DNA of 64,000 bases, from NCBI GenBank assembly GCA_021732785.1, contig JAKFUG010000032.1:1-64000 (forward strand). Direction: 5' to 3'. Below, in pieces: positions 43,408-53,016 of this stretch (the stretch's first letter is position 1; every line of letters begins with the position of its first letter). Origin of the DNA: Planctomycetaceae bacterium. GTDB taxonomy: Bacteria > Planctomycetota > Planctomycetia > Planctomycetales > Planctomycetaceae. The notes under the pieces were generated by a model that saw nothing but the letters and a program-made list of their open reading frames with translations, had not been told where the DNA came from and made no database searches. The translations under genes were made by a program, and so were the position numbers.

Positions 43408-44382
43408 TTACTTGTTGCTCTCCATCGCGGTCACGACCTTGATGAAGGCCGTCGCAATCGCGGTCGGTGTCTCGCCCCGGCGCGTCCAGATGGCGAGTTC
43501 GCGGTCATCCGGGCGTTCGGCGGCATCCAGTTCGAACTTCAGGACGTCATCGGGCAACCCCATATCGAGCACCAGGCCGACGGCCGCCCCGCTCTTCACC
43601 ACCGACACCACCGAAGCGTAGTTTTCCACCACGATTCGCGAATACCCGGCCACGGGCGTCGGCAAATGACCGAGCACGCCGCGCAGATCGGACCGGATCA
43701 CGCAGATGTCGGCATGCGCGAGTTCGTTCCATTTCACCGGGCGGCCCTCCTGGAGGCGATTGGGGCCGAAGTCGCCGCAGCCATTTCGCCCGGCGATCAG
43801 GACCGTGGCGAGGCGACCATCGATGGAGATCTGGTTCAAATGCGGGGGCGCTCCTTCCGTCGAGACGCCGCCGATGGCGATGTCGATTTCTTCACGGCGC
43901 AGTTCGCTCAGAATTTCATCCAGCGACGATTCCCGCAGTTCGAGATCGACATCGATCGCTTTTTCTTTCTGCTTCGCGGCGTTCTCCTGTTGCAACCGGT
44001 GTTGCCACAAAAACTCGCGCACTTTCGGTCCGAGAAACGCGGTCATCACTCGGTTAGTGGTCCCCACACGCAGGATTTCCCGTCGCGCGGCAAACGGACC
44101 GGCCGTGTGTTCGTCGAGAATGCGGCAGGCATACTCGTAAGCGCGGCGGCCATCGTCGGTCAGCTTCAACGGCTTGCCGCTCATCAGCGTCCGATTCCAA
44201 CGGTCCGCGCCGCGCAGCCGTTCCATGATGGTCTTGCAGTACGAAGGGACGTAGCGTGTCTTCGTCCAAACCTGATGAGCGGTATCGCAGTTGCCTTCTT
44301 CGATAATCGCGGCCACATCTCGAAAGCACTGTAATTCCGCGAGTGTGGCCGATTGATGCTTCGCTTGACTCACATCCGACAC
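43408..44382 (-). CDS. LysR-like transcriptional regulator (divergent)
   Basis: The GTG at 44382 has GGAGGT seven bases upstream and gives 324 residues. Residues about 12-85 resemble the LysR winged helix (LQCFRDVAAIIEEGN ... MSGKPLKLTDDGRRAYEYA), but the recognition helix is atypical (VWTKTRYVPSYCKTIMERL). Residues about 95-320 match the periplasmic-binding-like effector domain: LRVGTTNRVMTAFLGP, LRREEIDIAIGGVS and VKSGAAVGLVLDMGL. It is divergent from the VirD4-like gene with 608 bases between them and may control it. The DNA-binding call is less certain than the effector fold. Confidence 0.72.
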   Translation of the reverse strand: MSDVSQAKHQSATLAELQCFRDVAAIIEEGNCDTAHQVWTKTRYVPSYCKTIMERLRGADRWNRTLMSGKPLKLTDDGRRAYEYACRILDEHTAGPFAARREILRVGTTNRVMTAFLGPKVREFLWQHRLQQENAAKQKEKAIDVDLELRESSLDEILSELRREEIDIAIGGVSTEGAPPHLNQISIDGRLATVLIAGRNGCGDFGPNRLQEGRPVKWNELAHADICVIRSDLRGVLGHLPTPVAGYSRIVVENYASVVSVVKSGAAVGLVLDMGLPDDVLKFELDAAERPDDRELAIWTRRGETPTAIATAFIKVVTAMESNK

Positions 44383-44712
44383 GCACAGGACCTCCGTAAG
44401 ATGTCACTCTTTGCGACAACATTGTCGCATGTCGAACAGCAAATAACAAAACGCAGAATTCTTTTCTTCGACTTGGCTTCACACGAGGTTCATAGACGAT
44501 ATCGTAGTGTGAGATTCCATCGACGGCCACAGGAAGTCTTGCTGTCGATCCCCAGTTCGTGAGCGGAAACCACCGCAGCCCTGACGGGCCTGCGGTGCGC
44601 ACCGGAGACGGGTGGGGCGATGAATCGCAGGGACAATCGGGCCAGATTCCTCTGCGAGATGCGACACGATGTCGCAAGCGTGTCGTCATAATCCGGCGGC
44701 CCTTCGGGACGG
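44383..44712. other. Divergent intergenic region between regulator and VirD4-like gene
   Basis: The region from the regulator start onward contains AT-rich sequence near 44400-44530 likely to hold promoters, and a GCAGCCCTGACGGGCCTGC palindrome near 44575-44595. No gene was accepted before 44713. Confidence 0.4.
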
Positions 44713-44946
44713 ATGCTGACGAGTCGATTCACGAGTCGCTGCGCTGTGGGGCTAAGTGGCCGCAATCTCTGCGATGCCCTGCAGCACGATGTCCGTGTGT
44801 GTGTTCTTCGTCCGTGCGAGTTGCCTGTCGACAACCGACTGGTTTCGGTTGTCACGCTGACTGAACCGTTTCTGCCCGATGGCCGCGATCCCTCGGCTAC
44901 AGCTCGAGCCGAAGGTCCGCGCCCTGCTGCCGGTCCCCCCGCGTAA
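44713..44946 (+). CDS. Possible small protein upstream of VirD4-like gene
   Basis: This 77-residue frame (MLTSRFTSRCAVGLSGRNL... ending in Pro/Ala-rich sequence) stops 44 bases before the VirD4-like start. The middle (HDVRVCVLRPCELPVDNRLVSVVTLTEPF) looks plausibly folded and codon use resembles coding DNA, but there is no clear ribosome-binding site or known family. A chance frame is quite possible. Confidence 0.3.
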   Translation: MLTSRFTSRCAVGLSGRNLCDALQHDVRVCVLRPCELPVDNRLVSVVTLTEPFLPDGRDPSATARAEGPRPAAGPPA

Positions 44947-44990
44947 CCGGCACAGTTCCCGACGACGCGCTTCCAAGGACTCCGTTTCCC

Positions 44991-46463
44991 ATGATCCGCA
45001 AATCTCCGCATTCTGGTGGTGCTGATTCGAACTCCCTCAACGTTCTCGAACTCGGCTGGTGGCAATCCAGCCAGACACCGTTCGGCTTCGCGGCCCCCTC
45101 CGCCTTGACGGAACCGCCTCAGGAATTGCTGACCTACGAAGGGGACGGCCATCTGTTGACCGTCGCTCCCACCGGCTGCGGGAAAGGTCGCGACGTCATC
45201 GCCCCCACGCTGCTCACCAGCCGCCGGTCGATGATCGTGCTCGATGTCAAAGGGGAACTCTACTCGGTGACGGCCCGGCGGCGACGGGAGATGGGGCATC
45301 ACGTGATCGGGATCGACCCGTTCAACATCGTGCTCGAGCAGAGCGACGGACTCAATCCGTTCGATTTGCTGAAACTTCCCGGTGCCGACGTCGAATCCGA
45401 TGCCTGCATGCTCGCCTCGATGCTCGCCACCGGAAACACGTCGTCGCGCGATCGCTTCTGGGATTTGCACGGGACCGGCTTCTTAAGCGGTTTGATCGCG
45501 CACTTCGGCGGTTATGCCAAGGAAGCCGAGCGCAATCTGTTGTCGATTCGCGATATTCTGTTGTCCGATGACCCGATGTACGCCGTCGCCGAACTCGCCG
45601 ACAGGATGAAAGCGATGAAGGAAAAATCGCACATGGCCTACCGGGAAGTCTGTGGGTTTCTCAATCAGGCCGAGCGAGATACGCGACCAAGCGTGCTGGC
45701 AACGACCACGTCGTATCTCAAACCCTTCGGCAGCGACCAGATTGCCGACGCGATCACCACGTCGTCGTTCGATCTGCAGGACGTGATCGACGGCAAACCG
45801 CTGACGATTTATCTGATTTTCCCGGTGGAAAAGCTGGTTTCGCATGCCGGGTTGCTGCGGATTCTGTTGGGAACGATGTTGACGACGCTGATGCGCCGCC
45901 GCTTCAAACCGGAGACGCGGACGCTGTTCGTGATGGATGAGTGCGCCCAGTTGGGGCACTTCGATCTGCTGAAACCGGCGGTCACATTGCTGCGCGGGTA
46001 CGGCATTCAGTGCTGGCTGTTCTTCCAGTCGCTGTTTCAATTGAAGAGCGAGTATCCCAACGACTGGCGGACGCTGCTCGACAACATGTCGGCGGTGCAG
46101 ACCTTCGGTTTCAACAACCGGTTGATGGCCGACGACTGGGGCAACTTCTTCGGCGAAGACCCGGAAACGCTGATGGACATCGAGCAGGACGAACAATGGG
46201 TCCATCTCCCCGGCAGCAAGGTGGTCCGCAGCAAGCGGTTCAACTACCTGCGGGACAAACGCTTCGTCGGGATGTTCGATGCGAACCCGCTGTGTGAACC
46301 TCGGCCGCAAGATTTGTTGGGACTGGGCGGGCGAGCAGAAATCGTCAAGCCCGAGACCAATCATGGCAAACCGGCGAAAGATAAATCGGAGAAAGGGAAG
46401 CCTGATACCGCCAAGGACGAAACTGGAAAGCATGAGGCGAGCGAAGAGCCGCCGAATCTCTGA
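44991..46463 (+). CDS. Orphan VirD4/TraG-type ATPase (type IV coupling protein-like)
   Basis: This 490-residue protein has the RecA-like motor of VirD4/TraG/TraD coupling proteins: Walker A at about 59-67 (APTGCGKGR, with Gly after Lys as usual in this family), MIVLDVKGELYSVTARRRR, IDPF and LNPFD blocks, Walker B LFVMDECAQLGHFD, and the sensor region CWLFFQSLFQLKSEY. There is no N-terminal membrane anchor, and a Lys/Glu/Asp-rich tail of about 45 residues follows. No relaxase, mating-pair or VirB gene is nearby, so a soluble motor with a different role (DNA or protein handling, defence) is possible. Confidence 0.85.
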   Translation: MIRKSPHSGGADSNSLNVLELGWWQSSQTPFGFAAPSALTEPPQELLTYEGDGHLLTVAPTGCGKGRDVIAPTLLTSRRSMIVLDVKGELYSVTARRRREMGHHVIGIDPFNIVLEQSDGLNPFDLLKLPGADVESDACMLASMLATGNTSSRDRFWDLHGTGFLSGLIAHFGGYAKEAERNLLSIRDILLSDDPMYAVAELADRMKAMKEKSHMAYREVCGFLNQAERDTRPSVLATTTSYLKPFGSDQIADAITTSSFDLQDVIDGKPLTIYLIFPVEKLVSHAGLLRILLGTMLTTLMRRRFKPETRTLFVMDECAQLGHFDLLKPAVTLLRGYGIQCWLFFQSLFQLKSEYPNDWRTLLDNMSAVQTFGFNNRLMADDWGNFFGEDPETLMDIEQDEQWVHLPGSKVVRSKRFNYLRDKRFVGMFDANPLCEPRPQDLLGLGGRAEIVKPETNHGKPAKDKSEKGKPDTAKDETGKHEASEEPPNL

Positions 46464-46491
46464 TTGCGGTTGCTGAAACTCGTCACACGAT

Positions 46492-46523
46492 GAAGCCCGG
46501 CGTTCACCCGAACGCCGGGCTTC
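46492..46523 (+). terminator. Hairpin after VirD4-like gene
   Basis: Arms 46492-46504 and 46511-46523 pair perfectly (13 bases) around a 6-base loop. It is 29 bases after the stop codon and is the likely terminator. A second perfect 12-base hairpin follows at 46538-46567. Confidence 0.6.
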
Positions 46524-46654
46524 TGTCATCAATGGTTGCCATGCTTGCCACCTTGGGCAAGCATGGCTTGAATGTTCCGAATCGACAACGCCTCTGTCGC
46601 TTGCGCTCCGGACTGGTCAGGAACTGAGAACCTGTTTTCAAATCGCAAGAACAG

Positions 46655-46731
46655 GAGTCGGGGCAGGGGCCCCGACCTATGAATGATCATTTTGCAGTGG
46701 AAATCATAGGTCGGGGCCCCTGCCCCGACTC
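46655..46731. repeat. Palindromic repeat family, copy 2 (GTCGGGGC type)
   Basis: Arms 46655-46682 and 46704-46731 are exact 28-base inverted repeats around a 21-base spacer. This is the best-preserved of the four copies. It lies between the convergent VirD4-like and hydrolase genes. Confidence 0.93.
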
Positions 46732-46763
46732 TTCATCGTTCCATTGGAAAACAGCTTCTGAGT

Positions 46764-48836
46764 TCACTCGAGTGCTTTCAGCAGCCCGGCGGAGTCGTTC
46801 CACTCCAGCAGCGAGAAACGATGGCTTTCGCCAGTCATGCGTGCTTTTTGCGTCGCGATCGCAAAACTCGCGGTCAGTTCCAGGAAGTCGAGCGCTTGTC
46901 CGGCTCCGTTGACGCCTCCCATGATGACTGTCCGCGGTGCGCGACCGATCGCCGCGAGATGCGCGACATCGCCGACTTCGTGCAGAATGCCGGGAGCAAT
47001 CGTTCCCAACCGTTGCCCCTGATAGGGCACCTCGGTCACATAGCTCGCCAAGGTATTGACGGCCACAACGCCGCTCGTCCGCTCTCCAGCCAGCGCGGAG
47101 ACGGAAAGGGCGACCAGCCCCGCGGGACCGTCGCCGATCACCACCGGCTGCTTGTCGCCGAGGACATCCAGCACGCGCAGCACATCGTATGTCCATTGTC
47201 CGAGCAGCGGACGACCGATCCACATCGCCCATTCCGCGGAGTTGTGGTCCGGCGCGCGACCGATCTTGTCTCCGTTCACGCTGTAAATCCCGGTGGCCCG
47301 CAGGTCGACCGTGACCAGATTCCATCCGGCTTTCCGCAATGATTCTGCGACCGGACTTTTCTGTGCAGCGGCCGCACCGTCGAGGTTCAACAACACCGCG
47401 GTTTTTGCCGAGGCCGGTTCCGCCGGTTGATGATGGATTGTGATATTGATGTTCGATTCGGGCGCGAAGCGAATCGTCCACGGTCCCGGTTGTGCCGCCT
47501 GTTTTGCGGCTTCCGAAACATCGGCTGGGCTGGGGAAACCGCCGAACACTTTCTCGCGGAGATCGTCGGCCAGCAGTTTCGACAGCCCATCCCATCCGGC
47601 ACGATCGTCTGGGGACTTCCATCCGGCGAGGACTTCCCGACTCCGATCCGCGGCGAATTGCGGCAGCGTGACCCAATCGTCCGGACGTGTCTCGCCGGGG
47701 AAACAACGCAGCATCTCCGGCTCTTCGGTTTGAAACGGGATTTCGGCAATCGGCGAGCCGTCCCCTTCCCCTTTGAGTTGCTGCGTCATGAAACCGTACA
47801 TCGCTTCACGGATCGGCTGGTGATAATCGTGATGCCAGCGGAAGGTGGAATGGTAAATCTGATCGGGTTTGCCGAGCACATCGAACACCGCTTGTGCCCC
47901 GACCAGCGACTTCCGGGCTTCGCGAATCGAAAACTGATTACCGTCTTTCGTAACGTTCACCACCATCAACCCGCGCGGCGCGACGAGTCCGAGGATGTCC
48001 CGTTCTTCGGCGAAGCGCATCGCACCGGGGACGACTTCACACATGCAGCACGCCGCGCCGAGGTAGGCCTGATAGTTGCCGACCGAACAGACCGGGACCG
48101 CGGCTCCGAAGCGTTCATCGTAAGCCCCGGCGTACATCGTCTGGTTGCCGCCGCCGCTCGCCCCGGTGACGCCGATCTTTGTGGGATCGACTTCCGGTCG
48201 GGACTGAATGTAATCGACCGCGCGCATGTTTTCGTAGAGTTGCACGCCGGACAGCGTCTTGCCGGAGGGGAACAATGTCGCGCCGGACATCTCGCCATGA
48301 TATTCGCCCAGCGCTTTGCCGGTGGCGCGTTCCCCGGCTCCGAAAGCATCAACCGCGAGGACAAAGAAGCCGTGTTTTGCTGCCCCGATGCACCGCGACT
48401 GCACCACCGGGTCCTGTTTCGCCCCTTTCCAATGTCCGTGGACACACAGGATGGCCGGCCGGGGTCCCGCTTGAGCTGGAACATACGCTAATGCGGTCAT
48501 CCAGATCCCGGGCAGGGTTTGAAAGACGAGCTTTTCCACGCGGTAACCGTCGCGCTGCAGCGTCCCAAGCAAACGGGGTTCGAGCGCACATTTCTCCGTG
48601 GGAAAGCCACCGAACGCGTCCGCGAGTTTCTGACGAATGACGACCTTGCGCTGTTGCCATTCCTCGGCTGTCTTCGGCGGTTGATCGGCCGCCCGCAGCC
48701 GTTCGCCCTCCATGCGGATGAACCGCAGGAATTCATCGGCAGGCGAATCCTGTGCGTGGGAGATTTGTGCCAGCAGCATCGAGAGGCCGACGAATAGAAG
48801 TCCGCGAACGAATTTCAAGGAATTCTCACCGGGCAT
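46764..48836 (-). CDS. Secreted alpha/beta hydrolase (acetyl xylan esterase-like)
   Basis: This 690-residue protein has a signal peptide (MLLAQISHAQ near 19-29) and AAAGGAAAG upstream of the ATG. Residues about 90-370 form an alpha/beta hydrolase of the large DUF/acetyl xylan esterase type: PAILCVHGHWKGA, VLAVDAFGAGERATG, the nucleophile elbow GVTGASGGGNQTMY, and a likely His in HHDYHQPIREA. The last 300 residues are a second, possibly degenerate alpha/beta domain (VLLNLDGAAAA..., PVVIGDGPAGLVAL). It probably de-esterifies polysaccharides outside the cytoplasm. It is monocistronic and divergent from the PHP gene. Confidence 0.87.
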   Translation of the reverse strand: MPGENSLKFVRGLLFVGLSMLLAQISHAQDSPADEFLRFIRMEGERLRAADQPPKTAEEWQQRKVVIRQKLADAFGGFPTEKCALEPRLLGTLQRDGYRVEKLVFQTLPGIWMTALAYVPAQAGPRPAILCVHGHWKGAKQDPVVQSRCIGAAKHGFFVLAVDAFGAGERATGKALGEYHGEMSGATLFPSGKTLSGVQLYENMRAVDYIQSRPEVDPTKIGVTGASGGGNQTMYAGAYDERFGAAVPVCSVGNYQAYLGAACCMCEVVPGAMRFAEERDILGLVAPRGLMVVNVTKDGNQFSIREARKSLVGAQAVFDVLGKPDQIYHSTFRWHHDYHQPIREAMYGFMTQQLKGEGDGSPIAEIPFQTEEPEMLRCFPGETRPDDWVTLPQFAADRSREVLAGWKSPDDRAGWDGLSKLLADDLREKVFGGFPSPADVSEAAKQAAQPGPWTIRFAPESNINITIHHQPAEPASAKTAVLLNLDGAAAAQKSPVAESLRKAGWNLVTVDLRATGIYSVNGDKIGRAPDHNSAEWAMWIGRPLLGQWTYDVLRVLDVLGDKQPVVIGDGPAGLVALSVSALAGERTSGVVAVNTLASYVTEVPYQGQRLGTIAPGILHEVGDVAHLAAIGRAPRTVIMGGVNGAGQALDFLELTASFAIATQKARMTGESHRFSLLEWNDSAGLLKALE

Positions 48837-48944
48837 CCGACTTTCCTTTCGGGCGTGGGCATGGGATTATCTCGGGACCAGTCTACCCGGATCGCGACTC
48901 CGGTCGAAGTCGCTGCGCCGTCCTCGTGCGAAAATGGTTTCCCC

Positions 48945-50267
48945 ATGCGACGCTTGTTACCCCTGCTCGGGACCGGCTTTGTTTTGCTGGGACTCCTCGC
49001 GTTCGTCCCTGCGACCGCTCCACGGACAACATCGGCGGAGACGCTCAAGGCCGAAGGGGCACGGAAATGGTATCGCGGCAACATGCACACGCACTCGCTG
49101 TGGAGTGACGGCGACAATTTCCTGGAAAACATCGCCCTGTGGTATCGCGAACAGAAGTACGATTTTCTCGTCTTCACCGATCACAACACGCTGGCCCGCA
49201 GCGAACGCTGGATTGACATCGACAAGGCCAAATCCGGCCGCAAAGCCTACGCGCAACTGCAAAAGAACTGGCCGGACCGTATCTTCGAACGAGAACGCGA
49301 CGGCAAGACCGAGGTGCGGCTGAAAACCTTTCCGGAAGTGGTTGATCTCGTCGTCATCCCCGAGCAGTTTCTGCTGATTCAAGGGGAAGAGGTGACCGAC
49401 AAATTCGGCAAACATCCCATTCATCTGTGCGCCGCCAACTTGCAGGAAATGATCCCGCCGCTCGGTGGCCAATCGGTGGCGGAAACGATTCAGAACGATG
49501 TGGATGCCCTCATCGCCCAGCGCGAACGGACGCGGCAAGCGATGATCATTCACTTGAACCATCCCAACTTTGGCTGGGGCGTGACCGCGGAAGATCTCGC
49601 TCAAATCCGCGGCGAGAAATTCTTTGAGGTCTACAACGGCCATCCCGGTGTCCACAATTCCGGCGACGAACAGCACGCATCCACCGAGCGAATCTGGGAC
49701 ATCGTCAACACCTTGCGTCTGACCGAATGGCAGTTGCCGCTCATGTTCGGCCTGGCGACCGATGACGGGCATGCGTACCACCACATCCCCAGCCGCGCGA
49801 GCGAACCGGGTCGGGGATGGGTGATGGTTCTGGCCGATCGGCTCACCGAAGACGCACTCATCGCGGGTTTGGAAGCCGGCCGGTTTTATGCTTCATCGGG
49901 AGTGACACTGAGCGAAGTCACTACGGACGCAAAGCAGATTGCGCTGACGATTCAGGGGGAAGCGGGTGTGACATACAAGACCGAGTTCATCGGCACACGC
50001 AAAGATTTTGATCGCACACAAACCCCCGTGACCAGCAAGGATGGGGTCGCACTGAAACGGTACTCCGCCGATGTAGGTGCCGTACTGGCCACCTCCGACA
50101 GCCTCACGCCGAGCTACAAGTTTCAGGGCGACGAACTCTACGTCCGCGCCCGCGTGGTGTCCTCGAAGAAGCATCCGAATCCGTCGGAGATCGACGATCT
50201 CGAATCCGCATGGATTCAACCCGTCCGCGGCCCAGGTGCAGAGTCGTTCGGTCGGGAGTCAAACTGA
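48945..50267 (+). CDS. Secreted PHP-domain phosphoesterase-like protein
   Basis: The ATG at 48945 directly precedes a signal peptide (RRLLPLLGTGFVLLGLLAFV) and gives 440 residues; an upstream start at 48855 would hide the signal. The PHP fold is shown by NMHTHSLWSDGDNF (metal-binding His pair), YDFLVFTDHNTLAR, MIIHLNHPNFGWG and FGLATDDGHAYHH. About 100 residues of beta-rich sequence follow (FYASSGVTLSEV...). Related proteins are predicted metal-dependent phosphoesterases; the substrate is unknown. It is divergent from the hydrolase gene with about 100 bases between starts. Confidence 0.88.
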   Translation: MRRLLPLLGTGFVLLGLLAFVPATAPRTTSAETLKAEGARKWYRGNMHTHSLWSDGDNFLENIALWYREQKYDFLVFTDHNTLARSERWIDIDKAKSGRKAYAQLQKNWPDRIFERERDGKTEVRLKTFPEVVDLVVIPEQFLLIQGEEVTDKFGKHPIHLCAANLQEMIPPLGGQSVAETIQNDVDALIAQRERTRQAMIIHLNHPNFGWGVTAEDLAQIRGEKFFEVYNGHPGVHNSGDEQHASTERIWDIVNTLRLTEWQLPLMFGLATDDGHAYHHIPSRASEPGRGWVMVLADRLTEDALIAGLEAGRFYASSGVTLSEVTTDAKQIALTIQGEAGVTYKTEFIGTRKDFDRTQTPVTSKDGVALKRYSADVGAVLATSDSLTPSYKFQGDELYVRARVVSSKKHPNPSEIDDLESAWIQPVRGPGAESFGRESN

Positions 50268-50268
50268 A

Positions 50269-50345
50269 GAATCGGGGCGGCGGCCCCGGTCTATGGATGT
50301 GAGAATAAACCGAAAATCATAGGTCGGGGCCCCTGCCCCGACTCT
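50269..50345. repeat. Palindromic repeat family, copy 3 (GTCGGGGC type)
   Basis: The right arm (50315-50345) matches copy 2 closely; the left arm (50269-50297) has several substitutions, some of which keep G-U pairing. It begins one base after the PHP gene's stop, between convergent genes, and may act as their shared terminator. Confidence 0.85.
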
Positions 50346-50421
50346 CTTGAATTTCATCTGCTCACGACCATCGAATTCGATCTGGCGTGCGTGGATCGCG
50401 TCGACAGAGCCGCCCGTTGAG

Positions 50422-51405
50422 TTACTTCTTCTGCCAGCGATCCGGCTTTTCAAGAACCGTCGCCGGGCCGTCACCGTCGAGCCATTTCCGCGCGGCGGCG
50501 TCATCGCGCAGGTAGGAATCCCAGAAGGCGGTGCTGAGGGCGAGAATCACTTTGTGATGATTCGGGTTTCGTTTCGATTTCGTGTTCATCAGATCGCGAT
50601 CACTGAAGGCTTCGTGCTCGCCGCCGTCGAGCACCAATTCATACTTGCGCCCGCTTGGCAACGCCGGGTAAACGGACAGCCGCGACTCGACATCGGCGTC
50701 GCCGACGATGGCCGTGTCCTTCGTGCCGGTCATGAGCAGCCACGGAATGGTCACACCACCAAAGAGGATCTTGGGATCGCCGCCGGTGCGCGGACTATTC
50801 GGGCTCATCGCGATGGCGGCTTTGATCCGTTTGTCTGTGAAGGGGGACTCGCCACGCGGCGTGCGCTGGCCGCTGACTCCTTGCGTCGTCACCGCTCCGA
50901 AGGAATGCCCGGACATGCCGAGTTGCTTCAGCTCCAGCCGATCTTTCAACGGAGAATCGTCGGCTTTGTTCCAGCGTTCGAGTTGATCGATCACGACCGG
51001 GACATCTTTGAACCGCAGTAATGTGTTCTGCAGATTTGCGGCTTGTTTGAGCGCCGCCATCCGCTGCACCACCGGTGTGTCTTTCCAGACCCCGGCGTCG
51101 CTGCCGGCATGCTGCAGGAACACGACGACATACCCCCGGGCCGACCAATGCTCGCCGAGGTACGGGTTCCCTTCCCGCGAACCGCCGAGGCCATGACTGA
51201 ACAACACCACCGCGGCCGGTTTCTTCGCCGCCGGCAGATAGACCCGCAGCGGAATTTCCCGATTGCGGGTTTCGTCTTTGACGACGACGTCGACCTTTTC
51301 CGCCTTCGACGAAGGAGCAATCGCCAGCGGATCGTACGGTTTTTCCTCCGCCCAACCCATGCAGGAGATGGCGGTAAATACGCTAGTTAGCAGCAAGCGT
51401 TGCAT
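50422..51405 (-). CDS. Secreted alpha/beta hydrolase (chlorophyllase/PAF-acetylhydrolase-like)
   Basis: From ATG 51405 the protein is 327 residues, with a signal peptide (LLLTSVFTAISCMGWAEE). The fold shows VVLFSHGLGGSREGNPYLGEHW (oxyanion loop), nucleophile GMSGHSFGAVTTQG, an acid near LMTGTKDTAIVGD and His in LDGGEHEAFSDRD. This resembles predicted dienelactone or chlorophyllase-type hydrolases. The substrate is unknown. It is downstream of the DUF1501 gene in the same direction with about 230 bases between, so co-transcription is uncertain. The frame extends to 51528 without a plausible signal. Confidence 0.87.
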   Translation of the reverse strand: MQRLLLTSVFTAISCMGWAEEKPYDPLAIAPSSKAEKVDVVVKDETRNREIPLRVYLPAAKKPAAVVLFSHGLGGSREGNPYLGEHWSARGYVVVFLQHAGSDAGVWKDTPVVQRMAALKQAANLQNTLLRFKDVPVVIDQLERWNKADDSPLKDRLELKQLGMSGHSFGAVTTQGVSGQRTPRGESPFTDKRIKAAIAMSPNSPRTGGDPKILFGGVTIPWLLMTGTKDTAIVGDADVESRLSVYPALPSGRKYELVLDGGEHEAFSDRDLMNTKSKRNPNHHKVILALSTAFWDSYLRDDAAARKWLDGDGPATVLEKPDRWQKK

Positions 51406-51639
51406 TTGTGAACCGTCTTGGTTCGAACCCACATCACGAGCGCCCCGCGCACTCTCCGTACACCGATACCGCGCGATGGCTGCTGAGGTTTCAGAAACAT
51501 GGTGAAACCTTGGGCCGAGCAGTAACAACGTTGAAGCCGACCTTTTTCAGCAACGGTTTTGAGTCCGTGCGAATCAAATGACGATGCTTTTGTTGTTTCG
51601 GGATCTCGCGATCTGACTGGACACTCCAATCGATTGTCA

Positions 51640-53016
51640 TCACACAATTTCGCGAATGACGTCCCCTTCGCTCAGAATCGGGACGGGGCGGCCGGCGTGA
51701 TCCTGGAAGGATTGGTGGTAGTCGATTCCCAGAAGATGATACACGGTCGCGAGCAAGTCGTGCGGTTTGAGCGGGCGATCGACCGGGAATTCGGCTTTGG
51801 AATTGGTCGCACCGACGACAGTGCCGCCGCGGATGCCGCCCCCGGCGAGCATGACCGACATCGCATCGCCCCAGTGGTCGCGGCCGGGAATGGGAATGCC
51901 CGGCTGCCCGGTGTTGATGCGCGGCGTCCGCCCGAATTCGCCCATCACCATAACCAGCGTGTTGTCCAACCGGCCGCGCAGAATCAGGTCGTCGAGCAGC
52001 GCACAGACGGCTCGGTCGACCACTTCGAACTTGCCGCCGTGGCCTTTTTCAATGTTGGAGTGATCGTCCCAGTGGGGCATATCCACGGTGACAAAAGAGA
52101 CCCCCGCTTCGACCAGCCGCCGGGCCATCAAGGTGTAGCGGCCCCAGGGATTGTCGCCGTATTTATCGATGAGGCGCGGGTCTTCCTTTTCGAGATCGAA
52201 CGCTTGCCGCGATTTGCCGCTGAGAATCAGCGACATGGCCGATTGCTGGAATTTGTCGAGGGAAGCCATGTGTCCCGACTGGTCGGCGTTCCGTTCGAGC
52301 GTATCGAGCGCACTCAACAGATCGCGACGATCGTTCGCCCGCAAGCCTTCCGGCGGCGTGAGATTATCGAGGCACTTCGGCTTCCCGACTTTCACCTGAT
52401 ACGTGTAGTGCAGATATTTTGATTCGGTGTCGACATCGAACGGGTTATAGGCGGAACCGAGATACGCCGCGCCTTGATAGCCGGGAAAAAGATACACACT
52501 CTGGGCGGCGGGCAATCCCACATAAGCCGGCACGCCGGGCTGATTCGGTCCCTTCACTCGTGAAATATACGAGCCGACGGACGGAAACATTTGCGGCAGA
52601 TTGACCGACGTACTTCCCGCACGTCCGGTCAACATCCAGTGGGCACCGGCGAAATGGTCACCGGTGCCGTGATGCAGCGAACGGACGAACGCCATTTTGT
52701 CGGCGAACTGCGTATGCCGCGGTAACGTTTCGGAAACGAGCATGCCCGGGACGTTGGTTTGGAGGGCGGTCCACGGTCCGCGATAATCGAGCGGCGCGTC
52801 CGGTTTGGGATCGTAGCTATCGAGCTGGCTGGGGCCGCCATCCAGCCAGATAAGAATCACGGATTTCTCGTTCGACGTCGCGGCTCCGTTGGCACGCAGC
52901 TTGAGCATGTCGCCGATTGTGAGTCCGCTCAGTCCGAGAAAACCCGCCTTGAGCGCCGTCCGCCGCGTAAAGCCCTGACAGTTCCGGGCTCCGCGTCCTG
53001 ACAACCACTGCAACAT
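51640..53016 (-). CDS. DUF1501 protein with Tat-like signal (second copy)
   Basis: This 458-residue protein is a second DUF1501 member. The twin-arginine signal reads FTRRTALKAGFLGLSG. Conserved blocks match the first copy at 21733: SVILIWLDGGPSQLDSYDPKP, VRSLHHGTGDHFAGAHWMLTG, FVTVDMPHWDDHSNI and VMVMGEFGRTPRINTGQPG with RDHWGDAMSVMLAGGG. The two copies are clearly paralogous but diverged. No DUF1549 gene is adjacent here. GGAGAATGG provides a good ribosome-binding site. The reaction is unknown. Confidence 0.93.
   Translation of the reverse strand: MLQWLSGRGARNCQGFTRRTALKAGFLGLSGLTIGDMLKLRANGAATSNEKSVILIWLDGGPSQLDSYDPKPDAPLDYRGPWTALQTNVPGMLVSETLPRHTQFADKMAFVRSLHHGTGDHFAGAHWMLTGRAGSTSVNLPQMFPSVGSYISRVKGPNQPGVPAYVGLPAAQSVYLFPGYQGAAYLGSAYNPFDVDTESKYLHYTYQVKVGKPKCLDNLTPPEGLRANDRRDLLSALDTLERNADQSGHMASLDKFQQSAMSLILSGKSRQAFDLEKEDPRLIDKYGDNPWGRYTLMARRLVEAGVSFVTVDMPHWDDHSNIEKGHGGKFEVVDRAVCALLDDLILRGRLDNTLVMVMGEFGRTPRINTGQPGIPIPGRDHWGDAMSVMLAGGGIRGGTVVGATNSKAEFPVDRPLKPHDLLATVYHLLGIDYHQSFQDHAGRPVPILSEGDVIREIV

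Larger units (their letters stand above)
46464..46763. other. Convergent intergenic region with three hairpins
   Basis: This space between convergent genes holds hairpins at 46492-46523 and 46538-46567 and a copy of the GTCGGGGC repeat at 46655-46731. No gene was seen. Confidence 0.6.

Noticed and set aside
44490-45470. 326-residue minus-strand frame across the VirD4-like gene start
   Set aside because: It overlaps a clear ATPase gene and has no protein-like motif; its composition is that of an antisense frame.
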